Shown here: piece after piece, positions 27,609-36,824 of the stretch | How positions within the stretch are numbered: position 1 is the stretch's first letter | How the letters are laid out: each line of letters starts with the position of its first letter | From: Cohnella terricola | GTDB lineage: Bacteria; Bacillota; Bacilli; Paenibacillales; Paenibacillaceae | Assembly: GCF_007786475.1 (NCBI RefSeq) | Contig: NZ_VNJJ01000012.1 | Span: 89,088 to 153,087 of the forward strand | Reading direction: 5' to 3' | DNA length: 64,000 nt | Notes under the pieces: model-generated | Databases searched by the model: none | What the model was told of the DNA's origin: nothing | The model's input: the letters and a program-made list of their open reading frames with translations, nothing else | Program-made: the position numbers and the translations under genes

Positions 27609-28337
27609 ATGCGGCAATTTAAAATAGAAACGCCCAAGGGGCATGAATTGGTTGCGGACGATATTTTGCGACGGATTAAGGACAGCGAATGGCGGCCCGG
27701 GCAGCGTCTGCCCTCCGTCGTCGAGCTGGCGGAAGCCTACGGCGTGGGCCGATCTACGATCAGAGAAGCGGCCAGCGCGCTCAAGGCGATGGGCTGGCTG
27801 GACGTGCGGCACGGCGGCGGCACGTTCGTAAAGGAAGAGCTTCCTAGCGAAGCAAGGAGCGGGGCGGAGCAATTGTTCCGGGGAGCCGACTCGCTGATCG
27901 AGCTGCTGGAAGTTCGCCGAACGCTGGAGATCGGGGCGGCCGCTCTCGCTGCCGAGAGGCGGACGTCCGAAGACGTCGCCAAGCTGGGCAAGCTGATCGA
28001 AACGATGGAGAGCTGCCTAGAGCGTAACGATACGTCAGAAGGCGAACGTGCCGATGCGGAATTCCATATGGCGATCGCGGCCGCTTCCGGCAATTCGCTG
28101 TTCGTCCAGCTGATGGAATCGCTGTCCGGCCGCTTCGCCGGATCGATCCGGCAGACGCGCGAGCTGTGGTTTTACCGCGAGCAGGCGACCGCAGCCAGAC
28201 TGCTTGCCGAGCATCGCCGCATTTACGATGCGATCGTGCAGCGCGACAAGCAGACGGCGACAGAGCTTATATCGGAGCATCTGAGCAAAGTCGAGCAAGT
28301 GCTTCGGGAGGCGCTCGCTCATTCGAGCGAACGTTAA
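27609..28337 (+). CDS. GntR family regulator, FadR/LldR subgroup
   Basis: A 242-residue regulator. Residues 8-75 form a winged helix-turn-helix (QRLPSVVELAEAYGVGRSTI, then RHGGGTFV), and residues 95-235 an all-helical FCD ligand domain. The FCD metal-binding residues are present: D-x3-H in ADAEFHMA, then His in LAEHRRIYD and SEHLSKVE. The ATG at 27609 follows AAGGAG at eight bases and is favoured over the TTG six bases earlier. It is transcribed divergently from glcDF and almost certainly controls that operon, with a 2-hydroxy acid such as glycolate or lactate as likely effector. Confidence 0.92.
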   Translation: MRQFKIETPKGHELVADDILRRIKDSEWRPGQRLPSVVELAEAYGVGRSTIREAASALKAMGWLDVRHGGGTFVKEELPSEARSGAEQLFRGADSLIELLEVRRTLEIGAAALAAERRTSEDVAKLGKLIETMESCLERNDTSEGERADAEFHMAIAAASGNSLFVQLMESLSGRFAGSIRQTRELWFYREQATAARLLAEHRRIYDAIVQRDKQTATELISEHLSKVEQVLREALAHSSER

Positions 28338-28371
28338 TTGGGGTTTGCCTCTCCGAGTCGCGAGGGAGCGG

Positions 28372-29274
28372 TTACTCGAGCGCCATCAGAACGGCTCCCC
28401 AAGCGGCTTCCCGTTTCGCGAAGTACACGCTCAACTCCGGGTAATCTCTACTTAGAAGAGAGAGCAGCTCCGCCCTTACTTCCTCATTTCGTAGAAGTAC
28501 GCTGCCTGCGAGCGCGAGATGACCGCTTTGCAGACTTAATCTTTCCACGACGGGAGACACCACCTCCCGCAAAGCTTCCGCGCTTTTCCGAACGATCGCC
28601 AGAGCAGCAGCGTCTCCGAGCTCACATGCATCCGACAGAAGCGGAGCCAGAGCCGCGATATCCTTCTTGTTCGTTTTCTTGTCGTGTGCAAACCCGATGA
28701 CCTGACGAACCGTATTTACCCCCAGACGCTCGTAGACCAGAGAAGTGATCGCGGTCGGGGGCAGGCGGCCGTCATTAGCCCGCACGACTGCGGAGAGCAG
28801 CTCGCGACCGATGCTGTAGCCGCTTCCCTCATCATCGATCAAGTGGCCGCAGCCTCCCGCGCGGTGCTCAGCTCCCGCTTCGTTTCTGCCATAGCAGATC
28901 GAGCCGGTTCCGGCAATCAGAATGATGCCGTTCGAGCTCTCGTGCGCGCCGCGCAGCGCCGTCTCATGATCGCCCGCGATGATCAATCTTCCTTCATAGT
29001 CGAACGATCGGACAAGCTCCGTTATTCGTGACGCAACTGCCGGATTACTCACGCCAGCAGCGCCAATGCAGATGCTCGAACAGTTCGCCAGTCCACCGCA
29101 TACGCGCGCGATTTCGGCAAACATTTCCTCGAAGCTGAGTCGAATGCTCTCTTCATCCTGACCGTTAAAGTTGATCGGCCCCGAGACAAAGCGATATACC
29201 TCTTCGCCTCGCTCGTTCGCGATCGTCAGAGCGGTTTTCGTACCCCCTCCGTCCATTCCAGCTACGTAGCCCAT
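28372..29274 (-). CDS. BadF/BadG-type sugar kinase (N-acetylglucosamine/N-acetylmuramic acid kinase-like)
   Basis: A 300-residue ATPase of the BadF/BadG/BcrA/BcrD family, which includes eukaryotic-type N-acetylglucosamine kinase and the Clostridium MurK. Phosphate motif 1 is GMDGGGTKTAL, motif 2 is IAGTGSICYGR, and the inserted DDEGSGYSIGRE lies at the usual place. The gene follows anmK after 20 bases with TAGGAGG before its ATG. The pairing with AnmK points to phosphorylation of amino sugars released from peptidoglycan. GlcNAc and MurNAc are both possible substrates. Confidence 0.88.
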   Translation of the reverse strand: MGYVAGMDGGGTKTALTIANERGEEVYRFVSGPINFNGQDEESIRLSFEEMFAEIARVCGGLANCSSICIGAAGVSNPAVASRITELVRSFDYEGRLIIAGDHETALRGAHESSNGIILIAGTGSICYGRNEAGAEHRAGGCGHLIDDEGSGYSIGRELLSAVVRANDGRLPPTAITSLVYERLGVNTVRQVIGFAHDKKTNKKDIAALAPLLSDACELGDAAALAIVRKSAEALREVVSPVVERLSLQSGHLALAGSVLLRNEEVRAELLSLLSRDYPELSVYFAKREAAWGAVLMALE

Positions 29275-29293
29275 CTATTAGCCTCCTATTATG

Positions 29294-30526
29294 TTAGTAA
29301 GAGATTTTCCCCAGCACTGCCGCTTGTCTCGCTCCCGTGACTCCCGGAAGGCTGTTGGGCTTGCCAGCGATCGCGTAATCCGCCAGCAAAGCGATGGCGA
29401 CCGCTTCCTTTGCGTCGCTGCTTAATCCGATGTCTTCATGTGTAAGTACCTGAACACCCAGCGGCTCTAACTCGTCCTTCAGCATACCGATCAAGGTCGG
29501 GTTGTAGCTTCCGCCTCCGCCTACGATCATCGCATTCGCCGTGTGCTTGGGCATAATGAACCGACGATAGCCCTCGCCGATCGACCAGGCGGTCAGCCTT
29601 GTCACGGTAGCCACCAGATCGCGCTCCGACAGGCCATGCTCTTCCCGATAAGCGAGCAGGCGATCGACGTATGCAGCTCCGAACAACTCTCTCCCGGTCG
29701 ACTTCGGCAGCGGCTGCGTATAGTAGGACTCCCCGCTGAGCAGCGAGAGCAGCTCTGGGTCGACACGCCCCTCACTAGCGATCTTGCCTCCGATGTCCAT
29801 CGACAGACCTGGAAATAAACGCGACACAACGCCATCGATCAGCATGTTGCCAGGACCCGTATCGAAAGCGTATACCTCCTCGGGCGCACTGGCGGCGGGA
29901 AGAACTGTCACATTGCCGATGCCGCCGATATTTTGCAGAAGCAGTGTCCGATCGGATTCCTTGTACAGCAAATACTCAGTAAACGGAACAAGAGGCGCCC
30001 CTTGACCTCCCCAAGCCATGTCCGCTACGCGGAAATCGGACACACAAGGAATCCCCGTTCTGGCGGCAATCACCGCGCCTTCCCCGATCTGCACCGTATA
30101 CCGTAAATCGTATCCTTTACTGAGGTAAGGATCGGGCGCATGATAGATCGTTTGCCCGTGCGAGCCGATGACGGCAACTTCTTCCGGCTTCAAGCCGCTC
30201 TGCAGGATGGCTGATAATGCCGCCTCGGCATATAACTCCCCAAGCAGCACGTTTAGCCGTCCGACCCGATCAACCGTTGCGATCGCAGGATCGAACAACG
30301 CGAAGATCTCCTCTCTCACATCGGCGGGATAGGGAGTGTTCTCGAAAGCCAACTGTCGAATGCGCGGCTGTCCGCCTTCTTCCCCTTCACGAATCTCAAT
30401 GACTGCCGCATCGATCCCATCCACCGACGTACCTGACATTAAGCCTACCGCATAACGAATGTCTCTTATATCTTGCGCAGCTTTATCGTGATAGCGCTTT
30501 CCGCTTTTGTTTCGGTTCTCGTTCAT
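29294..30526 (-). CDS. anmK: Anhydro-N-acetylmuramic acid kinase
   Basis: AnmK opens the anhydro ring of 1,6-anhydro-MurNAc and phosphorylates it, giving MurNAc-6-phosphate for cell-wall recycling. The roughly 410-residue protein has the family start YAVGLMSGTSVDGIDAAVIE, then IGSHGQTIYH, LQNIGGIGNVTVLP, FDTGPGNMLIDG and IVGGGGSYNP, all in the normal order. The ATG at 30526 sits close behind AAGGAG; an in-frame ATG at 30547 is possible but has no ribosome site. It heads a two-gene unit with the BadF-type kinase. A MurR-like palindrome lies 85-100 bases upstream. An etherase gene (murQ) is not in the window. Confidence 0.94.
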   Translation of the reverse strand: MNENRNKSGKRYHDKAAQDIRDIRYAVGLMSGTSVDGIDAAVIEIREGEEGGQPRIRQLAFENTPYPADVREEIFALFDPAIATVDRVGRLNVLLGELYAEAALSAILQSGLKPEEVAVIGSHGQTIYHAPDPYLSKGYDLRYTVQIGEGAVIAARTGIPCVSDFRVADMAWGGQGAPLVPFTEYLLYKESDRTLLLQNIGGIGNVTVLPAASAPEEVYAFDTGPGNMLIDGVVSRLFPGLSMDIGGKIASEGRVDPELLSLLSGESYYTQPLPKSTGRELFGAAYVDRLLAYREEHGLSERDLVATVTRLTAWSIGEGYRRFIMPKHTANAMIVGGGGSYNPTLIGMLKDELEPLGVQVLTHEDIGLSSDAKEAVAIALLADYAIAGKPNSLPGVTGARQAAVLGKISY

Positions 30527-30610
30527 GCTCCTTGCCAGCCCCCTCATCTGCTCTTATGGGTTAATCTTTCGTAATCATAATCCGGGCGTTTTTTCTCGTC
30601 AACGAAAATC

Positions 30611-30625
30611 TGAAATAAAATTTCA
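30611..30625. promoter_or_regulatory. MurR/RpiR-type operator upstream of anmK
   Basis: TGAAATAAAATTTCA is a perfect inverted repeat (TGAAAT, three-base centre, ATTTCA), the form expected for MurR-like RpiR regulators of amino-sugar recycling genes. It lies in the AT-rich promoter region of anmK. Confidence 0.55.
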
Positions 30626-30670
30626 ATATTATCAATTATAAATGACTATTTAAATTCAAGTCCAGCATTC

Positions 30671-30717
30671 AAAAAAAATAACGGTGAAGGGAGGAACAGC
30701 TTCCCAGACACCGCCAT
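30671..30717 (-). terminator. Terminator of the sugar/polyol transport operon
   Basis: On the minus strand GGCGGTG pairs with CACCGTT, with further pairing of GGGA and TCCC inside, followed by ATTTTTTTT. It lies 40 bases after the stop of the isomerase gene that ends the operon. Confidence 0.75.
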
Positions 30718-30756
30718 TTTTCTAAATTAACGCAATTTCCTCTTCCTGATTCAGTA

Positions 30757-31590
30757 TCAACCAAGCCCATCAAACAACCGATCGAAGCAACTCTTCGTTC
30801 TCTGCAGCGATTGCGAACCGGTCAACTCAACGGGCTGTCGTTGAATGACCTCTTGCGCGACAACTCCCTTGTAACCGATCGTTCGCAAGCTTTGCAGGAA
30901 GCCCAGCAGGTCGATGACGCCTTCTCCCGGATAAAGCCTATCATTATCCAGAAGCTGTTCAATCGGCGCATCCTTGGCGTCGTTAATATGAACGTAGACG
31001 ACTTGATGAGGGGACAGCTTCTCGATGTCTTCTCTGCCCAGCCCGTTCGTATACCAGTGGTAGGAATCCAGCAGCATCCCGACATTGGCAGAACCAATAG
31101 CATCAATAAGCTGCAACGTATCCTCCATTGTATAGATAAAAGGGTTGCGAAACAGCGTTCTCAGATGATGGGAACCGACAAACTCCAATGCGAATCTCAT
31201 CCCGTATGCATCCAGCACGCTTGCGATTTGACGCAGCCTGCGAACGGCAGCGACGGTAAAAGCAGCCGAGGGCTGATCCGTCGACGGCAAAATATAAGTG
31301 CTGCAGGTGAGGCAGCCGAGAGAAGCCGATGCTTTCGCTTCGGAAGCCAGTGCAACGAGCCCCGCTCGAAACTGCTCCTCCGTTCCTCTCCACTCTACGT
31401 TCAAAGACATGTTCGCAAGCGCTATGCCGTTCGTTTTCAGTAGATCGGCTGCTCCCTCAAGACCATACTTCCCGATCAAATGTCCCGCATCCGCTTCGAC
31501 CGCCTGAAATCCATACTCGGCAGCCTGTTCGATCAAAGCTGTATCGTCGCCGATCAGACCGAGACCTGCACGAGTTAACCCCTTTATCAT
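30757..31590 (-). CDS. Sugar phosphate isomerase/epimerase (TIM barrel, AP endonuclease 2-like)
   Basis: A 277-residue xylose-isomerase-like TIM-barrel protein. Metal-ligand segments typical of the family are visible: ALEFVGSHH (Glu), VGMLLDSYHWYTNG (Asp and His), VYVHINDAKD (His) and VAQEVIQRQP (Glu). The start ATG follows GGGAGGGAG. It is the last gene of the operon formed with the binding protein, two permeases and the MDR dehydrogenase. A second, distant relative lies at 37958-38839 in the companion unit. Such proteins isomerise keto/aldo sugars, inosose or related compounds; the exact substrate is not readable. Confidence 0.88.
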   Translation of the reverse strand: MIKGLTRAGLGLIGDDTALIEQAAEYGFQAVEADAGHLIGKYGLEGAADLLKTNGIALANMSLNVEWRGTEEQFRAGLVALASEAKASASLGCLTCSTYILPSTDQPSAAFTVAAVRRLRQIASVLDAYGMRFALEFVGSHHLRTLFRNPFIYTMEDTLQLIDAIGSANVGMLLDSYHWYTNGLGREDIEKLSPHQVVYVHINDAKDAPIEQLLDNDRLYPGEGVIDLLGFLQSLRTIGYKGVVAQEVIQRQPVELTGSQSLQRTKSCFDRLFDGLG

Positions 31591-31617
31591 CGTTAATACT
31601 CCCTCCCGCTCTTGTGT

Positions 31618-32625
31618 TTAAGACCAATCGAATACGACGCCGTGATAACGCTCTTTGTCATTCTTCAACCCCTCATAGGCGGTTGGTGCCTCTTCCGGCT
31701 TCAGCACATGACTGATCAGCGGCTCGATCTGCAGCTTCTTATTCGCCATAAGATCGAATACGATTTGGGAATTCCTGACGAGGGAATGCTTTACGAACGG
31801 GTCTCGAGCGACCGGGTAGCGCCACTCATGCGCGCCTTTGAAGGTCAGGCTGCCATAGTTGATCAGATGAACGTAATTCAATACCTCGGTCACGTTGGTC
31901 TGATACTCCCCACGCGGACTGCCAAGAAGAATCAGCTCTCCGTATCGGGCCAGCAGCGGTAAATTATCGACGACCGCCTTCGGAACACCAGTCGCCTCGA
32001 TCAGCGCAGATACACCCTCACCGTTCGTCAGTTGCTTGATCTGATCATGCACATCCTCACTTCCTGCGGAGAAACCGGCATCCAGTCCGGTCTTTGCCGC
32101 CATTTGAAGCCGATGCTCCGAAAAATCGATGCCGAACACAGTCGCTCCCTGAAGCTTGGCTAACTGGGAGGCCATATTCCCAATCAGTCCCAAGCCAGTC
32201 ACGACGACATGATCTCCGAGCTCGATATCGGATACCCGCACGGAAGTGAAGGCGACCGTGGCCATCCGCGTGAATGGAACCCATTGCAGCGGAATACCCG
32301 GAGGAACCTTCAGGAACACCCCTTCGGCCGATACGACTTGGTAAGCGGAATGATCCCCGTAATGAAAGACGAGATCCCCTTTCGCGAAATCCGTGACCCC
32401 GTTTCCGGTCTCCACCACTTCGCTGACGGCCGCATAGCCGGGAACCCCGGGCATGCGAAACCATTTTTCATTCCCGGATAGACAAGCCAACTCCGTTCCC
32501 GGACTGATCAACGTATACTTCTTTTTGACGAGTACCTCATGGGCAGCCAACGCCTTCGGCGACAAGGCGGCTTCCCGAACTTCAACCTCCCAAGGTGCGG
32601 TGAATACGATCTCTTTATTGTCCAT
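31618..32625 (-). CDS. MDR-family dehydrogenase lacking the catalytic zinc ligands
   Basis: A 335-residue medium-chain dehydrogenase/reductase. The NAD(P)-binding stretch VVVTGLGLIGNMASQLAKLQG and the C-terminal MDR fold are clear. The catalytic-zinc positions are not conserved: the usual Cys-Gly-Ser-Asp reads SPGTELACL and the usual GHE reads GVPGYAAVSEVVE, and there is no four-cysteine structural zinc loop. It is therefore closer to the zinc-free BchC-like sugar dehydrogenases. It lies between the permeases and the isomerase, so it probably oxidises the imported sugar or polyol. Confidence 0.85.
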   Translation of the reverse strand: MDNKEIVFTAPWEVEVREAALSPKALAAHEVLVKKKYTLISPGTELACLSGNEKWFRMPGVPGYAAVSEVVETGNGVTDFAKGDLVFHYGDHSAYQVVSAEGVFLKVPPGIPLQWVPFTRMATVAFTSVRVSDIELGDHVVVTGLGLIGNMASQLAKLQGATVFGIDFSEHRLQMAAKTGLDAGFSAGSEDVHDQIKQLTNGEGVSALIEATGVPKAVVDNLPLLARYGELILLGSPRGEYQTNVTEVLNYVHLINYGSLTFKGAHEWRYPVARDPFVKHSLVRNSQIVFDLMANKKLQIEPLISHVLKPEEAPTAYEGLKNDKERYHGVVFDWS

Positions 32626-32687
32626 TCTACTGACTCCTTTTCATGAGTGATGCGATAGTAGCTCGTATTCTACAAGACAGCAGCCGC

Positions 32688-33542
32688 CTAGCCCTTCACT
32701 GCGCCGGCAGACATTCCGTTCATGATCTTGTTGCTGAAAAACAAATATAAAATGACGATGGGTAGAGAGGTGATGACAAGCCCGGCGATTTTCCCCGTAT
32801 AATCTGTCGTATATTGGCCACTGAAGTAAGTCAGCCAGATCGGCAGCGTAAACAGCTCCGCTGAGCGGTTCAGAATGAACGCGAAGGGCAGCTCGTTCCA
32901 CGTATGGAGCACGTTCAGAATAACCGCAGTAGATACCATCGGAAGGCAAATCGGGAAAATAATCCTGAACAGGGCATAATCCGTCGTGCTGCCGTCAATG
33001 TAAGCTGCTTCTTCGATCTCCGTCGGTATATCCCGAATAAAGCTTTGAAACAGAAACGTCGTCAAGGACAAATTAAAAGCCACGTAAGGAATGATTAAAG
33101 TGAACCGAGTGTCTAGCATGCCGAACCACTTAAATTGAAGAAACAGCGGGACGAGCAGTGAATGAATCGGGATCAGCATGCCTACGAGCAGCACGAAGCG
33201 GATCGTCGTTTTCCCGCGAAAGTTGTATCTTGCGAAAAAATAGCCGAGAATAAAGGACCCAAGCACGATAAGCGGTATCGTAAGCACCGTATTGAACACA
33301 CTGCTGAACAGTGCGCTGCTTAAATTGCCGACGCGGAACGCGTTCTCGTAATTGGATAGCGTCGGTTGACTGGGCAGAGCGAACAGGCTCAAGCTAAATT
33401 CCGGGTTCGTCTTCAGTGACGTATAGACCATCCACACAATCGGGAAGATCGCGGTTATCGTAAAAAGCAGCGCGAGCACATTAGCCGGGACCGCGAGGAG
33501 CCCTATTTTCATTTTATTAGTCACTGTCCGTTTTCCCTCCAA
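32688..33542 (-). CDS. Carbohydrate ABC transporter permease (MalG type)
   Basis: A 284-residue inner-membrane protein with six membrane segments and EAA motif TEIEEAAYIDGSTTDYALF. The C-terminus ends in GAVKG, common in MalG-type permeases. It overlaps the preceding permease gene by 26 bases and needs a shared ATPase from elsewhere. It belongs to the binding-protein operon starting at 35796. Confidence 0.94.
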   Translation of the reverse strand: MEGKRTVTNKMKIGLLAVPANVLALLFTITAIFPIVWMVYTSLKTNPEFSLSLFALPSQPTLSNYENAFRVGNLSSALFSSVFNTVLTIPLIVLGSFILGYFFARYNFRGKTTIRFVLLVGMLIPIHSLLVPLFLQFKWFGMLDTRFTLIIPYVAFNLSLTTFLFQSFIRDIPTEIEEAAYIDGSTTDYALFRIIFPICLPMVSTAVILNVLHTWNELPFAFILNRSAELFTLPIWLTYFSGQYTTDYTGKIAGLVITSLPIVILYLFFSNKIMNGMSAGAVKG

Positions 33543-34392
33543 TCAGCTTGGAGACGAGCAGAACTACCGCACCGCTCAGTACGATCATCCCTATCGATAC
33601 AGTGCTGGCATATCCGAGCTTCGTCATTAGGAATGCATTGTTGTACGAATATTGCGCCATGACCATCGTGCTTCTGCCAGGCCCTCCGCCTGTCATTACG
33701 AAGATATGATCGAACGTTTTCATCGTTCCGGATATACATAGAACCAACGCCACTTGGGTTACGTTCTTCAGCAATGGGAAAGTGATGAACATCGTTTTCT
33801 GCCGCCAATTCGCGCCGTCGATCTCCACCGCATCGTAGATTTCCTTCGATATGTTCTGCATGCCGGCCAGGAAAATGATCAAATAAAGACCGACATACTG
33901 CCAGACCAGCGGAATCGAGACGAGATAGATCGCCTTGGCCGGATCGTCCAGCCAGAGAACCGGGTCGCCGCCGAACAGCTTCACGAACCAGTTCAAAATC
34001 CCGAACTGATAGTTATAGAAAAGCGTCCATAGATACCCTGTCACGACGGGAGCAAGCACAACGGGCAGAAATATCGCTCTGCGGTGTATTCCCCTCAACT
34101 TCAGAACCTTGCTCATCAGCAGCGACGCGATAATGAAGGCAATGCCGACTTGACCCGCCACACAAATAAGAACAAGAATCATATTGTTCTTGAACGATAA
34201 CCAGAAATCCGAATCTTGCAGCAATTTCGAATAAGGCGCCCATCCCGAGAAGCTTGTTCCGTAATCATCGAAAAAGCTGTAAACGAAGGATAAGATGAGA
34301 GGCAGAATGACAGCAAAGGCATAAACCAGATAGATCGGCACCAAATACTTGAGCACTTGACTGACTCGAAGTTTGAACAGATTCTCTCTCAA
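33517..34392 (-). CDS. Carbohydrate ABC transporter permease (MalF/UgpA type)
   Basis: A 291-residue inner-membrane permease with six membrane segments. Its EAA motif is KEIYDAVEIDGANWRQKTM, with Val in place of the second Ala. The downstream MalG-type gene overlaps its end, so the two are translated together. It lies 63 bases after the binding-protein gene. CUT1-type partner subunits in this order indicate import of a mono- or oligosaccharide or polyol. Confidence 0.94.
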   Translation of the reverse strand: MRENLFKLRVSQVLKYLVPIYLVYAFAVILPLILSFVYSFFDDYGTSFSGWAPYSKLLQDSDFWLSFKNNMILVLICVAGQVGIAFIIASLLMSKVLKLRGIHRRAIFLPVVLAPVVTGYLWTLFYNYQFGILNWFVKLFGGDPVLWLDDPAKAIYLVSIPLVWQYVGLYLIIFLAGMQNISKEIYDAVEIDGANWRQKTMFITFPLLKNVTQVALVLCISGTMKTFDHIFVMTGGGPGRSTMVMAQYSYNNAFLMTKLGYASTVSIGMIVLSGAVVLLVSKLIGGKTDSD

Positions 34393-34455
34393 TCTCTTGA
34401 TTCCTCCCTAAGGCTAGGGGGAAGGCGCGAATCGCCCCTTCCCCTTCGCTTACGG

Positions 34456-35796
34456 TTATTTGCCTAGCGAGTCTTGAGCCTGCTTCGCAATATCTTCGGG
34501 GGACGCGGCGCCGGCCAGCAGCGACTGAATGCCGCGGTAGATGACCTCGACGGTTGCCGGAGCCAACCGGATATCGTAGATCGGAGTCAATTGGACCCGA
34601 TTCATCAGGTTATAATACTCTTGCGTCAACGGAGCTGTAGCCGTCGATCCGTCGTCGGTCAATTTACGAGCCGGGAAGCCGTTGATCTTCTTCATTGCGG
34701 CTGCGTATTCATCGTTCGTAAACGTTTTCACCAATTCGACTGCCGTCGCTTTCTTCGCGTCCGTCAGCTTGGCATTAATCGCGTACGACCAGCCTCCGCC
34801 GCCTGCCACAGCAGCGGCCTCGCCTTTGCCGCCTGTCGAAGGAAGAATGGCGATTTTCGTATTATTCAACACGTCCTCGGGAGCATTCTGAATCAGGTTG
34901 CCGACATACCATGCGCCGCTGACCGTCATCGCCGCCTTCTTGTTAAAATAAAGCGGGTCGCGCTGACCCTCGTCGATGCTATTAATATCCGGGTTAAATG
35001 CGCCGATATTTTTCAGCTCTTGAATCTTCTTTAACGCCTCGATGAACTCCGGATCTGTAAATTTGGACTCGCCAGTCGTCAGGCCGTTGAACCACTGCGT
35101 TCCGGTTACGCGATCGGCCAGCGTGCTGAACAACGTCGAACCTACAGGCACGTTCGCCTTGTTGCCCATTGCGATTGGAATGTAGCCCGCGTCCTTCAGC
35201 TTGACGATCGCATCCTCGAAATCCTTCCACGTCTCCGGGAATGCATGGATTCCAACCTGCTTAAAGATTTCTTCGTTGTAGAAGATCAGATGGACCGACA
35301 ACGTCTGGGTAGCGACGCCGTAAATTTTGCCCTTAATTCGGAAGTCCTCGAAAGCATCCTGGAGGAAACCGTCTTTCCACTCTTTATCCTGTTCAAGCAG
35401 ATCGTCCCACTCGGCTACCAGCCCTTTAGGCGCGTAATCGATCAGCATCGATCCGTTCGCCAGAAACACGTCGGGCAATTCACCGGATGCACCAAGCGTC
35501 GTCATTTTGGAACGATATAGATCGTGAGCGACCGCTTCCTCGCGAATTTCCACGTTCGGATGCGCGTCCTTGAATTTCTGCAACGTTTCCCGGAACAGCT
35601 TCGCACCCGGATCGTCGGTCACATTCGTATGTGCGATAGAGATCGTGATTTTGTCTCCACCGCCGCTGCCTCCAGATGCCGACGGTGTGTTCGAATCATC
35701 CGACTTTCCACAAGCGGTCAAAATAAAAGCGCTTACGAGAAACAAAATCAAAGCTTTGGATACAATGCCCTTACGTCTTTTGGAAACGATTTTCAT
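34456..35796 (-). CDS. Sugar ABC transporter substrate-binding lipoprotein
   Basis: A 446-residue extracellular solute-binding protein (family 1). The signal peptide has a basic start (KIVSKRRKG), a hydrophobic stretch and the lipobox LTAC, then a Ser/Gly-rich linker. The internal ATG at 35796 follows GGAGGGG at the right distance and gives the lipoprotein signal; the longer frame adds 14 residues without a ribosome site. First gene of the operon with permeases, dehydrogenase and isomerase. An AraC-type site lies about 75-97 bases upstream of the start, so the operon is probably activated by the AraC protein encoded just upstream. Confidence 0.92.
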   Translation of the reverse strand: MKIVSKRRKGIVSKALILFLVSAFILTACGKSDDSNTPSASGGSGGGDKITISIAHTNVTDDPGAKLFRETLQKFKDAHPNVEIREEAVAHDLYRSKMTTLGASGELPDVFLANGSMLIDYAPKGLVAEWDDLLEQDKEWKDGFLQDAFEDFRIKGKIYGVATQTLSVHLIFYNEEIFKQVGIHAFPETWKDFEDAIVKLKDAGYIPIAMGNKANVPVGSTLFSTLADRVTGTQWFNGLTTGESKFTDPEFIEALKKIQELKNIGAFNPDINSIDEGQRDPLYFNKKAAMTVSGAWYVGNLIQNAPEDVLNNTKIAILPSTGGKGEAAAVAGGGGWSYAINAKLTDAKKATAVELVKTFTNDEYAAAMKKINGFPARKLTDDGSTATAPLTQEYYNLMNRVQLTPIYDIRLAPATVEVIYRGIQSLLAGAASPEDIAKQAQDSLGK

Positions 35797-35868
35797 TTGA
35801 ACCCCTCCTGTTTGTGTTTGGCGGAACAACTCCATCATACCGGGGTGCCCATGGGGGTGTCTTTGATT

Positions 35869-35893
35869 AGAAAAACGTTTTTTTATCCAAAAC
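35869..35893 (-). promoter_or_regulatory. AraC-type activator site of the binding-protein operon
   Basis: The minus strand reads GTTTTGGATAAAAAAACG then TTTTTCT. The same pattern (GTTTTnGATAAAAA, then TTTC) occurs at 38908-38932. A -10 box TATGAT (35839-35834) lies 29 bases downstream and there is no -35 box, as expected for activator-dependent promoters. Confidence 0.6.
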
Positions 35894-35906
35894 GACGAAG
35901 AAATAT

Positions 35907-36803
35907 TTAATCTCGCTCCTTATCTATTTTTCGAATATTCGAATGCACGGCATAATATTGGCTCGGAGTAAGTCCAGTCTCCGCCTTGAAAGACCGGCTG
36001 AACGGATGAATGCTGGAATAACCCACTTCGTTCGCAATGACCGTTAACGTCTTTTCCCCTTTAACGATCAGCAATTTGGCCTGCTCGATTCGCACGTAAG
36101 TCACATATTTGTGAATCGTAATATTCAGCTGTTCCTTAAAAAGAAACGACAGATGGCTCGTTGACACGCCAACATGCTCGCTGATCGTCTGGTTGTCCAG
36201 CTCGGGATCCGAGTAATTCCCCTGAATGTAGTTGATCGTCTTCTCGATGATCCCCCAGCCCTTGGTTAACGTTCCTTCCCGGTTTTTGCTTTCCATCTGT
36301 CCTTGAATAAAAAAGCCAAGAAGCTCTAGACAGATCGCCTTCAACAGTAAGGATCGGTTCGGCTTGTCGTCCAAAAATACCTTTTGCATCAGCAGAAAAC
36401 GTTTCTTGAGATCGATGCGGTCCGCTGTTCGCAGCTGCACGACAGGATAGACGGACGACAACGTCATCTCCTTCTCGTAGATTTTCTCCGTTTCCTCATT
36501 GATCAGACTGGTTACCTTCCAGCGGCTGCGGGTCTCGTCGTAATGAAGGTCGAAATGAACGATATATTGAATCAGGGGAACGTCGGAAGTGGAGCGAATG
36601 ATATGAGAAAGAAAAGGAGGCATGAGAAAAATGTCCCCTTCCTTGGCCGTATACTTTACCCCATTCAGGATGAATTCCGCCTCGCCTTGCTCGATATAAG
36701 TAAAGACATGATCAAAATCGATCCATTCGCCAGCAAGGGATTTGGACTTAATAATTTTGACCACTCTCACGAATGGAGAAACGGTTTCCATCCAATCATT
36801 CAT
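35907..36803 (-). CDS. AraC family transcription regulator with cupin-type sensor domain
   Basis: A 298-residue one-component regulator. The N-terminal 150 residues form a cupin-like arm domain (FTYIEQGEAEFILNG, GDIFLMPPFLSHIIR), and the C-terminal 100 residues an AraC double helix-turn-helix (ISEHVGVSTSHLSFLFKEQL, VIANEVGYSSIHPFSRSFK). The ATG at 36803 follows GGGGGT at eight bases; the TTG 15 bases earlier lies in the ribosome site itself. It is the last gene of a unit with an isomerase and a Gfo/Idh/MocA dehydrogenase. It is the obvious candidate activator of its own unit and of the transport operon that follows. Confidence 0.92.
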   Translation of the reverse strand: MNDWMETVSPFVRVVKIIKSKSLAGEWIDFDHVFTYIEQGEAEFILNGVKYTAKEGDIFLMPPFLSHIIRSTSDVPLIQYIVHFDLHYDETRSRWKVTSLINEETEKIYEKEMTLSSVYPVVQLRTADRIDLKKRFLLMQKVFLDDKPNRSLLLKAICLELLGFFIQGQMESKNREGTLTKGWGIIEKTINYIQGNYSDPELDNQTISEHVGVSTSHLSFLFKEQLNITIHKYVTYVRIEQAKLLIVKGEKTLTVIANEVGYSSIHPFSRSFKAETGLTPSQYYAVHSNIRKIDKERD

Positions 36804-36824
36804 CGTCTGAACCCCCAATCCCTA

